Position numbers and translations under genes: made by a program. From Deltaproteobacteria bacterium (lineage in GTDB: Bacteria > Myxococcota > Myxococcia > Myxococcales > 40CM-4-68-19): a stretch of 40,013 nt of DNA. Of the stretch, positions 1-13,837 are shown in pieces. A model generated the notes under the pieces. The model was given only the letters and a program-made list of their open reading frames with translations, did no database searches and was not told the DNA's origin. The stretch is taken from the NCBI GenBank assembly GCA_005879315.1, contig VBLC01000067.1, forward strand, positions 1 to 40,013, given 5' to 3'. Numbering within the stretch: position 1 is the stretch's first letter; each line of letters opens with the position of its first letter.

Positions 1-483
1 GAACGACGCGTCCGAAACCTTCGCCGACCGCGCCGGCGTTGCTTCACGCGGGGGCGTGCTGATCGGCTGCAGCTTCTCCGCCCCGGCCATGTCCGCCCTC
101 TCGGCGGGCCGGGCGAGCGCGCGCAGCTCCTCGAGCCGCTCGCGCAAGAGCAAATTGCCGGAATTGCGCTCGACCGCACGCTGATACGCTGCCACCGCTG
201 CGTCGAAGCGCCCCGAGCTGGCGTGCATCTCGCCCATCTCGGCCTCGGAAAGCGTCTCCGCCGAAGGGGCGGGCTCCTCCGGCTCCGACCTCCGGCGGCT
301 CACCAGCTCGCTCGGCTGCAGGAGCGCGCGCACCGACTCCATCCGCTGCCGCACGCGATCGTCGTCGGGCTGCTGCGCGAGGTACGCCTCGAAATGCTCG
401 AGCGCCACCAGCAGCTCGCCGCGCCGCACGGCCCGCTCCGCGCGCTGCTCCAGCTCGGCCGCAATCACGGTTGCCTTCGTCAT
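1..483 (-). CDS. TPR-containing protein, 5' part only
   Basis: The reading frame starts at ATG 483 and stays open to the left edge, so only the first 161 residues are visible. Two helix-turn-helix pairs typical of tetratricopeptide repeats can be read, at about residues 10-43 and 81-114 (the second contains the pattern G-R-F-D-A-A-V-A-A-Y). They are separated by a charged, proline-rich linker (about 62-80). No signal peptide is visible, so it is probably cytoplasmic. TPRs usually mediate protein-protein contacts, but no partner is evident. It lies 39 bases downstream of the SDR gene on the same strand and may be co-transcribed. An overlapping frame from 493 is an arginine/alanine-rich shadow. 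The exact function is unknown. Confidence 0.6.
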   Translation of the reverse strand, partial: MTKATVIAAELEQRAERAVRRGELLVALEHFEAYLAQQPDDDRVRQRMESVRALLQPSELVSRRRSEPEEPAPSAETLSEAEMGEMHASSGRFDAAVAAYQRAVERNSGNLLLRERLEELRALARPAERADMAGAEKLQPISTPPREATPARSAKVSDASF

Positions 484-522
484 CGGAGGCCATTCTTCCA
501 CGGAGGCTCGGGCAGCGTCATC

Positions 523-1593
523 TCAGGGCGGCGGCGCGGGGAGGAGCCCTCGCGTGCGGCTCTCGAGCGCGAGCTGCTGCAGGCCCTCGACGGCGCTGGG
601 AAAGCGCGGCGAGAATCCCAGCGCGCGCAGCCGCTGCGTGTCGTACCAGCGATCCGCGGAGAGCTGCTCGAGCAAATCGGGCTCGAGCCGGGGCGGCGCG
701 AGGGGCGGCCGGCCCTCGAAGGCGCGGCGCCAGCCGCGGGCGAGCCGCTTGTTGAGCGGACCCCAGAAGACCCACCAGGGCAAATGGCGCGCAACGAAGA
801 GCAGCGCTCGCGCCGGCGCGGGCGAGTAGGGCACGCGGCCCGCTTCCTTCGCGCCCGCAGCCTGCAGGACGGCGCGAGCCAGCTCCTCCAGCGGCAGCGG
901 GACGTCGTCGGCGACGTTGAAGGCGCGGCCGTCGAGCTTCCGCGCTTCGCTGCCGACGAGCACCGCCGCTCGCGCGACGTCTTGCGCGTGGACCATGTGC
1001 ACGACCGGCCCGCGCCGGGGGACATAGAGCGATCTTCCCAGCCGCGCCGCGAGGGCCGCCGCGGCCAGAGCGACCGCCATCCCACGCCGCTGGCGAGGCC
1101 CGTAGGTCAGCGCCGGACGCAGCACCACCAGCTCGAGCCCGCGCCGCCTGCGCCAGAGAAACGCCTCGCGCTCGACCGCCCAGCGCGTCTCACCGTGCGC
1201 ATCGACAGGCAGCTTCACTTCGCCTTCCTCGCAGGGAAGATTGCGCGGGCGTCCATAGACGGTGCAGCTCGAGAGCAAGAGCATCGGTGCGCCCGCCTGC
1301 AGCGCCGCCGCCATCGCGCCGCGCACGGAAGCCAACGCCTCCTCGCGCGCTTCTGCCCCGGGAAAGGCGGCGTGAGCCACCAGTTGCGCGCCGCGCGCAG
1401 CTTCGGCTGCGGCCAGCGCGCCTTCGGGATGGGCGAGCTCGACCTCGACCGCCTGCGCTCCTGCCGCCCGCGCGGCGTCGAGATCGCTCCCCGGCCGATC
1501 GAGGGCGCGCACCTCCCATCCGGCCTGTGCGAAGGCCTCGCACAGATGCGATCCGATCAGCCCCGCCGCTCCGGTGACCACCACCGCGCCCAC
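523..1593 (-). CDS. NAD(P)-dependent epimerase/dehydratase-like protein (extended SDR, atypical active site)
   Basis: This is a 356-residue extended short-chain dehydrogenase/reductase. The N-terminal Rossmann motif is G8-x-x-G11-x-x-G14, followed by the typical strand L-L-L-S-S-C-T-V-Y-G (106-114) and L-R-P-A-L-T-Y-G-P (158-166). These are diagnostic of the NAD-dependent epimerase/3-beta-hydroxysteroid dehydrogenase group. The usual catalytic Y-x-x-x-K aligns with H133-G-E-T-R137, so both Tyr and Lys are replaced. The protein may therefore bind a nucleotide cofactor without standard SDR catalysis, or use another chemistry. The start is a GTG; the upstream ATG at 1609 is in another frame. It precedes a TPR gene on the same strand and is divergent from the GGDEF gene. 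The substrate is unknown. Confidence 0.8.
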   Translation of the reverse strand: MGAVVVTGAAGLIGSHLCEAFAQAGWEVRALDRPGSDLDAARAAGAQAVEVELAHPEGALAAAEAARGAQLVAHAAFPGAEAREEALASVRGAMAAALQAGAPMLLLSSCTVYGRPRNLPCEEGEVKLPVDAHGETRWAVEREAFLWRRRRGLELVVLRPALTYGPRQRRGMAVALAAAALAARLGRSLYVPRRGPVVHMVHAQDVARAAVLVGSEARKLDGRAFNVADDVPLPLEELARAVLQAAGAKEAGRVPYSPAPARALLFVARHLPWWVFWGPLNKRLARGWRRAFEGRPPLAPPRLEPDLLEQLSADRWYDTQRLRALGFSPRFPSAVEGLQQLALESRTRGLLPAPPP

Positions 1594-1718
1594 CGCGCTG
1601 ATCTGTCATGCTGCGCAACAGCCCGCAACAAGGCCGCATACATGTGGGTGGCAGGAGTGTATTTTCATCCTTTCGCGCGCGCTCTCCCAGCCGTTATGCT
1701 GCCGAAAGAGGTCCCGCG

Positions 1719-2627
1719 TTGATCCAAGGTCTCGAACTATTACTCATCGAGAAGTCGCCTGATTTCCTCGTCATTCTCAACGGCGAGTTGAAGGTCGTGA
1801 TGGCGAGCGCGGGATTGCGCTCGGCGGTGCCGTTGGTGACGCCGGGAATGGAATTCGCCCGCTCGCTCGACGAGGTTTCCAAGGAGCGATTCACCCAGGC
1901 GCTGTCGCTCGACCGCGAGGCCACCGGCGCCCTGGCGCTGGAGCTGGTCCACCGCGGACGCGAGCGGCTCGTTTCGGCGCTGTATCGTTTCTATGGTCTG
2001 GAGCGGCCGTACATCGCCGGCGTGGGCCGCGAGTCGGCCACCTCCCCGGAGATGGTCGATCAAGTCGATGCGCTGCGCCGGCGCTACCAGGAATCGGTCT
2101 CGCAGTTGGCGTCCTTGACGGGACGCCTGCGCGAGCTGGCGATGATCGACTCGCTCACCGGCGTCTTGAACCGCCGCGCCTTCCTCGATCACGCCGACGG
2201 CGAATGGGTCCGTCACCGCCGGCACAACCACGCGCTCGCCTGCGCGATGGTCGACATCGACGGCTTCAAGAAGATCAACGACACCTTCGGCCATGCCGCC
2301 GGCGATGCGGTGCTCCAGCACATCGGCACTCTCTTGCGCGCCACGCTGCGCGCCAGCGACTTGCCGGCGCGCCTCGGGGGCGACGAGTTCATCGCCCTCA
2401 TGCCCGAGACGAATATCGAAGGCGCCATCTCGCTGGGCGAACGCCTCCTCGGACAGCTCGCGGCGCGGCCGCTCAATGTGCTCGACCAGAGCATCCACAC
2501 GACGCTCTCGATCGGCGTCGCCTCCGCCGAGGGCTGCAACAGCCTGGAGGAGCTGATGGCCAAGTCCGACGGCGCGCTCTATCGCGCGAAGAAGGAAGGG
2601 CGCGCCCGCGTCTGCAAGGCGGAGTAG
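1719..2627 (+). CDS. Diguanylate cyclase (GGDEF) with N-terminal PAS-like region
   Basis: This enzyme is predicted to make cyclic di-GMP from two GTP. From the chosen start it has 302 residues: a PAS-like sensory region (about 1-110), a short coiled coil (about 113-142) and a full GGDEF domain (about 143-300). D-S-L-T-G-V-L-N-R, a D-I-D-x-F-K-x-I-N-D segment and intact G220-G-D-E-F224 are all present. An inhibitory I-site, R211-A-S-D214, sits exactly five residues before GGDEF, so product feedback is expected. The frame is open from 1608, but the first 37 residues are basic and unlike a domain. TTG 1719 follows an A-A-A-G-A-G-G ribosome-binding site by seven bases and is preferred. No membrane segment is seen. 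A PilZ gene lies 19 kb away. Confidence 0.85.
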   Translation: MIQGLELLLIEKSPDFLVILNGELKVVMASAGLRSAVPLVTPGMEFARSLDEVSKERFTQALSLDREATGALALELVHRGRERLVSALYRFYGLERPYIAGVGRESATSPEMVDQVDALRRRYQESVSQLASLTGRLRELAMIDSLTGVLNRRAFLDHADGEWVRHRRHNHALACAMVDIDGFKKINDTFGHAAGDAVLQHIGTLLRATLRASDLPARLGGDEFIALMPETNIEGAISLGERLLGQLAARPLNVLDQSIHTTLSIGVASAEGCNSLEELMAKSDGALYRAKKEGRARVCKAE

Positions 2628-2635
2628 CCGCTATT

Positions 2636-2669
2636 CGTCGCGCTCTTGTTCGTTCTCGTTCGCGTTCTG
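2636..2669. repeat. Degenerate pyrimidine-rich hexamer tract between convergent genes
   Basis: The 45-base space between the GGDEF and lon stop codons is filled with imperfect copies of CGTTCT/CGTTCG-type units. The same ten bases, TCGTTCTCGT, recur in the tract inside the WYL gene near 28,195. No stem-loop terminator is apparent here. Confidence 0.4.
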
Positions 2670-2672
2670 GTA

Positions 2673-5129
<2,457 letters not shown>

Positions 5130-5181
5130 GTCCTCTCCGGAACTGCGAAACTTGATTCCCTGTGTCTAACCCAGGGGACCC

Positions 5182-5209
5182 AATGTAGCCACAGCAGGGG
5201 GCCTGACAA
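5182..5209 (-). promoter_or_regulatory. Predicted sigma70-type promoter of lon
   Basis: On the minus strand TTGTCA (5209-5204, five of six consensus bases) and TACATT (5187-5182, four of six) are separated by 16 bases. They lie about 55-80 bases upstream of the lon ATG. The placement is sensible, but no transcription start data exist here. Confidence 0.45.
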
Positions 5210-5283
5210 TAGCCCTCCCTCCCTGAGCAGGCTGGCTGAGCCCTTGCCGGGTCGGCGCCGCATCCAAACCTTGCCGCATCTCC

Positions 5284-6615
5284 ATGCGCTCACTCGTGTA
5301 CGCAACGCTGTCCGCCCTCCTCTGCGCCTGCCAGAGCTACGTGGCCGTTCCTGTGCAGCCCGCGACACTGGTGGCGGTCGCGCAGCACAGCCGCGTCAAG
5401 GTCGCGAACAAGGCGGACATCCTGCTGGTCGTCGACGACTCGTATTCGATGTCGGGCAAGCAGGAGCGTCTCTCCGCGGCCCTGCAGAATTTCACGGCCG
5501 CGCTCGATCAGCTGCAGCCACCCGTCGACTATCAGGTGGCGGTCACGACCACGAGCGTGGACGAGCGTTTCGGCGCCTGCGGCCCGCCTGGCGATCCCAA
5601 CGCTGCGGCAAAGTGCGACAGCGACTGGGGGGCCACCGGCTTCAGCTGCGACAGCGGCTACGCCTGCCTGCGCAGCTTCGCCAACGCCGGAAAGCTCTAC
5701 CAGGCCTCCGGCGTGCCGGCGGTCATCCTCCGGCGGCGCGACTACAGCGCGACGCAGTTCGCCTCGTATCTCGCCGCCGCGGTCAAGGTCGGCGTCGACG
5801 GCGCCCGGCAGCCGCAGGGCATGGAGGCGATGAAGCTCGCGCTCACCGATCCTGCCTCGGGCCTAGTGCGCGACGGCGCCAAGATCGTGGTCGCCTTCCT
5901 CAGCGACGCGGAGGACTGCTCCGACCCCGCGCACCGCGGGGTCTCGCTGGTGATCGATCCCAAGACCGGCAACGTCATCGACAAGTGCGCGCAGGAGTCG
6001 GCCGGCGACGGCTCGAGCCTGCCTTCGCTGGAGCCGGTCGCCACCTACGTCAACTTCCTCCGCAACCTGAAGAACTCCGACGGCAACGCCAAGGAAGTGG
6101 AGATCGCCACGCTGGTCAGCTTGAGCAACGGCACGCAGGACCCCGGCCTCTGCAGCAACCCCGCCTGCGACGCCGAATGCGACTCCGCGACCGGCGGCCG
6201 CGCCCGCTGCGACCAGCGCTGCGGCCAGGCGCCGACGTACCAGATCTGCATGAACGACTGCCTCGCCGAGTGCCACATGTTCTGCGGCGGCGAGTCGCCC
6301 TCGCGCCGCTACCTGGAGCTGGCCTTCGCCTTCGAGGGCGTCGCCGCCAACATCTGCAGCGACGACGCCAGCCCGGCGCTGGCGCGGGTGGCGGCGGTGA
6401 TCGGCATCCCCAAGCAGGTGCTCCTGCGCGCCCGGCCGCAGTCGCTCGACACCATGTTCGTCCGCGTCAACCGCGGCGGGCAGATCGTCGACTGCGCGCT
6501 TGGCCAGGGATTCGACCTGGTGCAAACCAGCGAAGGCCAGGCGGTCAAATTCCAGGGCTCCTGCGCCCTGCAGCCCGACGATCTCTGGGACGTGCGCTAC
6601 CTCACCAGCCGCTGA
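5284..6615 (+). CDS. vWA-like, cysteine-rich exported lipoprotein
   Basis: This 443-residue protein begins with a short lipoprotein signal (Leu-Leu-Cys-Ala-Cys at 12-16; the modified Cys is 14 or 16). A von Willebrand A-like domain follows: the strand I-L-L-V-V ends in the metal-binding pattern D51-D-S-Y-S55 (DxSxS, MIDAS). A-K-I-V-V-A-F-L-S-D-A-E-D provides the later acidic MIDAS loop. An insertion of about 45 residues in the C-terminal half carries about ten cysteines and probably forms disulfides outside the cytoplasm. Such lipoproteins are frequent in myxobacteria and are thought to bind proteins at the envelope. The partner is unknown. It is divergent from lon and converges on the DoxX-like gene with a two-base gap. 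Confidence 0.75.
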   Translation: MRSLVYATLSALLCACQSYVAVPVQPATLVAVAQHSRVKVANKADILLVVDDSYSMSGKQERLSAALQNFTAALDQLQPPVDYQVAVTTTSVDERFGACGPPGDPNAAAKCDSDWGATGFSCDSGYACLRSFANAGKLYQASGVPAVILRRRDYSATQFASYLAAAVKVGVDGARQPQGMEAMKLALTDPASGLVRDGAKIVVAFLSDAEDCSDPAHRGVSLVIDPKTGNVIDKCAQESAGDGSSLPSLEPVATYVNFLRNLKNSDGNAKEVEIATLVSLSNGTQDPGLCSNPACDAECDSATGGRARCDQRCGQAPTYQICMNDCLAECHMFCGGESPSRRYLELAFAFEGVAANICSDDASPALARVAAVIGIPKQVLLRARPQSLDTMFVRVNRGGQIVDCALGQGFDLVQTSEGQAVKFQGSCALQPDDLWDVRYLTSR

Positions 6616-6617
6616 AC

Positions 6618-7058
6618 CTAGGCGGGGAGCGCCTCGCGCGTGCGGCGCGCTTCGACCCGCTTGCGCATCCGGTAGTTCTCGATGCTGTACGGCCAGGGCC
6701 GCGGGATGGCGAGGAACATCAGCGCCGACCCGAGCAGCGCCAGGTTCTTGGTGAAGTGGATCATCTGGTTCATCTGCGCCGCCGGCTTCTCGGCCCAGAA
6801 GGCGTGCATGATGAAGGTCACCGGCAAGAGGAAGAGCACCAGGGCGATGACGCCCGCCACCGGCTTGTAGCCGGTGAGGATGCAGACGCCGGCGACGATC
6901 AGAAGTACGTGCGCGACGAAGACCAGGAACCCCGGCGCGGGAGTACCCTTCGCCGCCGCCATCTCCGAGAGGGCCGACAGCATCGTGAAGCCGTGGACGC
7001 CGCTGTAGAGATAGTAGAAGCCGAGCATGATCCGCCCGATGAGGAACCAGATGTACAT
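6618..7058 (-). CDS. DoxX-like small integral membrane protein
   Basis: From ATG 7058 the product is 146 residues with about four hydrophobic helices: Y-I-W-F-L-I-G-R-I-M-L-G-F-Y-Y-L near the start, two central helices, and a last one in the segment N-L-A-L-L-G-S-A-L-M-F-L. The R-x-x-L-G-x-x-Y-L-x-S-G-x-x-x-F pattern and the layout match DoxX/DoxD-like proteins, which sit in the cytoplasmic membrane and are often redox-associated. The frame is open to 7193, but an AAGGCGAGG ribosome-binding site about nine bases upstream of 7058 and the lack of sense in the extra 45 residues favour the short start. Its role here is unknown. Confidence 0.75.
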   Translation of the reverse strand: MYIWFLIGRIMLGFYYLYSGVHGFTMLSALSEMAAAKGTPAPGFLVFVAHVLLIVAGVCILTGYKPVAGVIALVLFLLPVTFIMHAFWAEKPAAQMNQMIHFTKNLALLGSALMFLAIPRPWPYSIENYRMRKRVEARRTREALPA

Positions 7059-7159
7059 GATGCACCTCGCCTTGGCGGAAGCTATGCACGTCGCAACCGG
7101 CCGGCCCGGGCCCACGGGCGGACGAGCCGCGGATGTGGTAGGAACTTCGCCCCCAGCCG

Positions 7160-7933
7160 ATGGACGCCCCGATGATTTTGCTCCTCGCCGCACTGCTCGC
7201 GCAGGGAAGGCCCCCGCCGCTCTCCCCGCAGCCGCCGCCTCCGCAGCAGATGCCCGCGGAAGGCCCGGCCGGCTGGCGGGAGCAGTTCGACGAGCTCTGG
7301 AAGAAGCGCGACCAGCCCGGGATGGAGAAGAAGCTCAACGAGATCCTCCATCAGCAGCTCGCCGCCGACCCCGGGTCGTTCGAGGCCAACTGGCGGCTCG
7401 CCTCCCTGTTCAACTGGCAGGCCGACGGCGCCAAGGGCGGAGACTTCAAAGCCGCTCTGGGCAAAGCGGCGTGGCAGGCGGGCGACAAGGCCATTCTCGC
7501 CAAGCCGGAGGACGTGCGCGGCCATTATCAGGGCGGCACCGGCATCGGGCTCTATTCCGAGGGAGTGGGCATCCTCACGGCTCTCGCGCAGGGTCTGGAA
7601 GGAAAGTTCCGCGACCGGCTCCTGGCCGCGCTGCGCATCGACAAGGATTATCTCGACGGCGCGCCGCAGGTCGTCTGGGGCCGCTACTTCTACAAGCTGC
7701 CCTGGCCGAAGCGCGACGTGGCCGAGTCGATCAAGGTCCTCAGCGAAGCCCTGCGCGCGCATCCCAACAACCTGCGCGCCAAGATCTATCTGGCGGACTC
7801 GCTGGCGGAGGATGGGAAGGCGGCCGAGGCGAAGCAGCTGATCGAGGAGGTCCTGCAGGCGAAGGCCGGAGACAATCCTCCGGAGGAGAAACGGCTCAAG
7901 GAAGTGGCGCAGCAGTGGAAGGATCAGCACTAG
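7160..7933 (+). CDS. Exported TPR protein resembling the TRAP-transporter T-component (TatT) family
   Basis: This 257-residue protein has an N-terminal hydrophobic stretch (residues 5-15) ending near A-Q-G, consistent with a signal peptide, followed by a proline-rich linker (18-35). The rest is helical. It contains tandem TPR-like units, a G-x-G-L-Y-S-E-G-V-G segment, and C-terminal repeats beginning R-A-H-P-N-N-L-R-A-K-I-Y-L-A-D-S-L-A. That arrangement resembles TatT/TRAP T-component periplasmic proteins, but no TRAP permease genes are nearby, so a transport role is not supported. The start may be ATG 7160 or ATG 7172. It is divergent from the DoxX-like gene and sits 37 bases before the acyl-CoA synthetase, so co-transcription is possible. 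Confidence 0.65.
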   Translation: MDAPMILLLAALLAQGRPPPLSPQPPPPQQMPAEGPAGWREQFDELWKKRDQPGMEKKLNEILHQQLAADPGSFEANWRLASLFNWQADGAKGGDFKAALGKAAWQAGDKAILAKPEDVRGHYQGGTGIGLYSEGVGILTALAQGLEGKFRDRLLAALRIDKDYLDGAPQVVWGRYFYKLPWPKRDVAESIKVLSEALRAHPNNLRAKIYLADSLAEDGKAAEAKQLIEEVLQAKAGDNPPEEKRLKEVAQQWKDQH

Positions 7934-7970
7934 CCCGGCTGCCCAGCGTTCGGTCTGAGGAGAGCACATC

Positions 7971-9845
<1,875 letters not shown>

Positions 9846-9846
9846 C

Positions 9847-11066
9847 CTACCCGCAGCGCGGGGCCGTGCCGCGGAAATCGTGCAGCACGCGGCCGGCCTG
9901 CACGACGAGCTGCGCGTGCTCCACCCCGGCGTGATAGGGCAGGTGGGCTGGGTCGCGCGTCGAGAAGAGCACCAGGTCGGCGCGCAGGCCCTGGCGGATC
10001 TGACCGCGGTCCTCGAGGCGCAGCGCGCGCGCCGCTCCCGCCGTGCAGGCCCAGAGCGCCTGCGCGGGAGTGAGCCCGCAGAGGAGGCAGCCCGCGGCGA
10101 GCAGGAGCGAGACGCTCTCGATCCGCTGGCTGCCGGGGTTGATGTTGCTCCCCAGCGCGACGACGGCACCGGCCTCCAGCAGCGGCGCGGCCTGCGCGGG
10201 CTTTTCCCGCAGGAACCAGGCCGCGAGCGGGAGGAGCACGGCGACCGTGCCGGCGCGGGCGAGAGCGAGGATCCCGTCGAGCGTGATGCGCTCCAGGTGA
10301 TCAGCGCTGGCGCAATCCAGATCTGCGGCGAGCTGGGCGCCGGCTGAAGAGGAGAACTGATCGGCGTGCAGATGCGGCACGAGGCCCGCGCGGGCGCCTG
10401 CCTCCAGCGCCAGGCGGCATTCGTCGCGGGAGAAGGCGCCCTGCTCGAGGAAGGCGTCGCAGCCGCGCGCGCCCTCGCGGGCCGCTTCGGGAGTGAGGTC
10501 CTCCACCACCTGGTGCAGCCAGGTCTCGCGGTCGATCTCGGTCGGGGCGGCGTGCAAGGCGAGCAGGGTGGGGATGACTTCGCAACCCGCGCCGCGCGCC
10601 GCCTCGCGCAAGAGGCGGAGGAGGCGCAGCTCATCCTGGATGGAGAGGCCGTAGCCCGTCTTCACCTCTGCGCTGGTGACGCCGGAGCGGGCCAGCCGCT
10701 GCAGCCGCTCGCGCGCGCCGGCGATCAGCTGCTCGTCGGACGCGGCGCGCGTCGCGCGCACGGTGCTGTGGATGCCACCGCCCGTGCGTGCGATGTCGAG
10801 ATAGCTTGCTCCCGCCAGCCGCTGCGCGTGCTCGCCCGCGCGGTCCCCGGCGAAGATCAGATGGGTGTGGGGATCGATCAGGCCTGGGGCGAGCAGAGCG
10901 CCCTGCGCGTCGATCACCTGCTCGGCGCCGGGCGCGCCGCTGGAGTGACCGACGTAGACGATCCGGTCGCCGTCGGTCGCCACCGCGCCGCCTTCGACGA
11001 TGGCGAGCGGCTTCTCGCCCTCGGCACCCTGCGCGCCGGTCATGGTCGCGATGCGGGCGTTGGTGA

Positions 11067-11073
<7 letters not shown>
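9847..11073 (-). CDS. hutI: Imidazolonepropionase
   Basis: HutI hydrolyses 4-imidazolone-5-propionate to N-formimino-L-glutamate, the third step of histidine degradation. The 408-residue protein is an amidohydrolase-fold metalloenzyme. H69-T-H71 in [11 protein letters not shown] starts the metal site, followed by [23 protein letters not shown] and G-S-N-I-N-P-G-S. All are typical of HutI, and the length is normal. Its ATG overlaps the end of hutU by seven bases, indicating translational coupling in a hutU-hutI operon. HutH, HutF and HutG are not in the window. Confidence 0.95.
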
Positions 11074-12722
<1,649 letters not shown>

Positions 12723-12770
12723 GGGCGCCTTCTACTACACAGAGAGGCCGAAGCGCCCTACATTGCCCGG

Positions 12771-13235
12771 ATGGAAGCCTGGCGGCAGAACCTCATCGAG
12801 GACGAGCGGGGCATCGAGGAGCTCCTGCGCGGCTCGCGGCGGATCGCCGTGCTGGGCATCAAGACCGAGGCGCAGCGGGGGCAGCCTGCCTTCTACGTTG
12901 CTGCCTCTTTACAGCAGATGGGTCTGACGATCGTGCCGGTGCCCGTCTACTATCCCGACGCGGTCGAGATCCTCGGCGAGAAGATCTACCGCAAGGTGGC
13001 CGACGTGCCCGGCGAAATCGACATCGTCGACGTCTTCCGCCGCTCGGCCGATGTCGCGGCGCACTTGCCCGACCTGCTGGCGAAGAAGCCGCGCGCCGTC
13101 TGGCTGCAGAGCGGCATCCGCGACGACCGCACCGCCGAGGCGCTCGCCAAGGAGGGGATCGTCGTCGTGCAGGACCGCTGTCTGATGGTCGATTACCGCG
13201 CCGTGGCGCGCAGCCCGCAGAGTGCCGCCAGGTAG
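12771..13235 (+). CDS. CoA-binding domain protein (YccU-like)
   Basis: From ATG 12771 the product is 154 residues with a single Rossmann-like CoA-binding domain. The strand R-I-A-V-L-G-I (24-30) leads into a nucleotide-binding loop. F-Y-V-A-A-S-L-Q-Q-M-G-L-T-I-V-P-V-P and the later I-D-I-V-D-V-F-R-R-S, A-V-W-L-Q-S-G-I and V-V-V-Q-D-R-C-L-M-V-D-Y are family hallmarks (YccU/YneT, PF13380). The family resembles the CoA-binding domain of succinyl-CoA synthetase, but its physiological role is not settled. The frame is open far upstream as the antisense of hutU, which is a shadow. Its last 43 bases overlap the end of the convergent methyltransferase gene. Confidence 0.85.
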   Translation: MEAWRQNLIEDERGIEELLRGSRRIAVLGIKTEAQRGQPAFYVAASLQQMGLTIVPVPVYYPDAVEILGEKIYRKVADVPGEIDIVDVFRRSADVAAHLPDLLAKKPRAVWLQSGIRDDRTAEALAKEGIVVVQDRCLMVDYRAVARSPQSAAR

Positions 13236-13837
13236 CGGTCGTCGGTCCCGCAGCAGCCGCCGAGAAGAAGCGCCTTTCCGCCGATGCGGCGGGCCCATTC
13301 CTGTGGTTCGAGGCCGGCGGCGTCGGGCTTCCAGATGTCCGCCCCTTTCAAGTCGAGGGGCCAGGGCGAGCAGTTGTACCCGACGGCCGCAGCGCCCGCG
13401 GCGCGCAGGTCGTCGAGCGGCGCAGCCTGCATGGCGCAGGTGATCACCACCGGCAGCGAAGTCGCCTGGACTGCAGCGCGCACCGCCGTCAGCGCCTGCT
13501 GGGCGCTGATCGCCGACTCGAGCCAGATGCAGTCGACGCCTTCCAGCTGCGCGATCTGGTCACCCAATTCGGGCAGGCCTGCCCAAAACGAGCCAGCCAC
13601 GTATTTCGCTCCGCTCTCGCGGGCGAGCCGGACGGCAGTTGTGGACTCCTCGGGCGAGGCGCCGACGAAGGTGTTGGTCAGCACCACCTCCGCACCGGCG
13701 CGCACGTGGGCAAAATGTACATTTTGTACAATTTGCGGCTGGAGGAGGTTCCACCCCGGGGCGCGACCCTTCAGCCCCGCCGCGATGAGCGCGGTGCCCA
13801 TCGCCGCGTCGAGCAGGAGCGGCCGGTCAAATCTCAC
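13193..13837 (-). CDS. Homocysteine S-methyltransferase family protein (compact)
   Basis: Family members transfer a methyl group to homocysteine, or a related thiol, using a zinc-bound thiolate. From GTG 13837 the protein has 214 residues. The strand L-L-L-D-A-A-M-G-T, the N-T-F motif (55-57), G-Y-N-C156 and L-L-G-G-C195-C196-G-T give the three-cysteine zinc site of the Hcy-binding barrel. It is shorter than the usual 300 residues, apparently by lost loops rather than truncation, because both ends of the barrel are present. GGCAGG lies just upstream of the GTG. The start overlaps the end of the beta-CASP gene by 11 bases, implying coupled translation. The methyl donor is unknown. Confidence 0.85.
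   Translation of the reverse strand: MRFDRPLLLDAAMGTALIAAGLKGRAPGWNLLQPQIVQNVHFAHVRAGAEVVLTNTFVGASPEESTTAVRLARESGAKYVAGSFWAGLPELGDQIAQLEGVDCIWLESAISAQQALTAVRAAVQATSLPVVITCAMQAAPLDDLRAAGAAAVGYNCSPWPLDLKGADIWKPDAAGLEPQEWARRIGGKALLLGGCCGTDDRYLAALCGLRATAR

Noticed and set aside
1608-1718. Upstream extension of the GGDEF protein to 1608
   Set aside because: The additional 37 residues are basic and unlike a domain, while TTG 1719 has a good ribosome-binding site.
223-1722. Long plus-strand frame opposite the SDR gene
   Set aside because: It is the arginine/leucine-rich antisense of the SDR and TPR genes with no domain; GC-rich third positions create such shadows.
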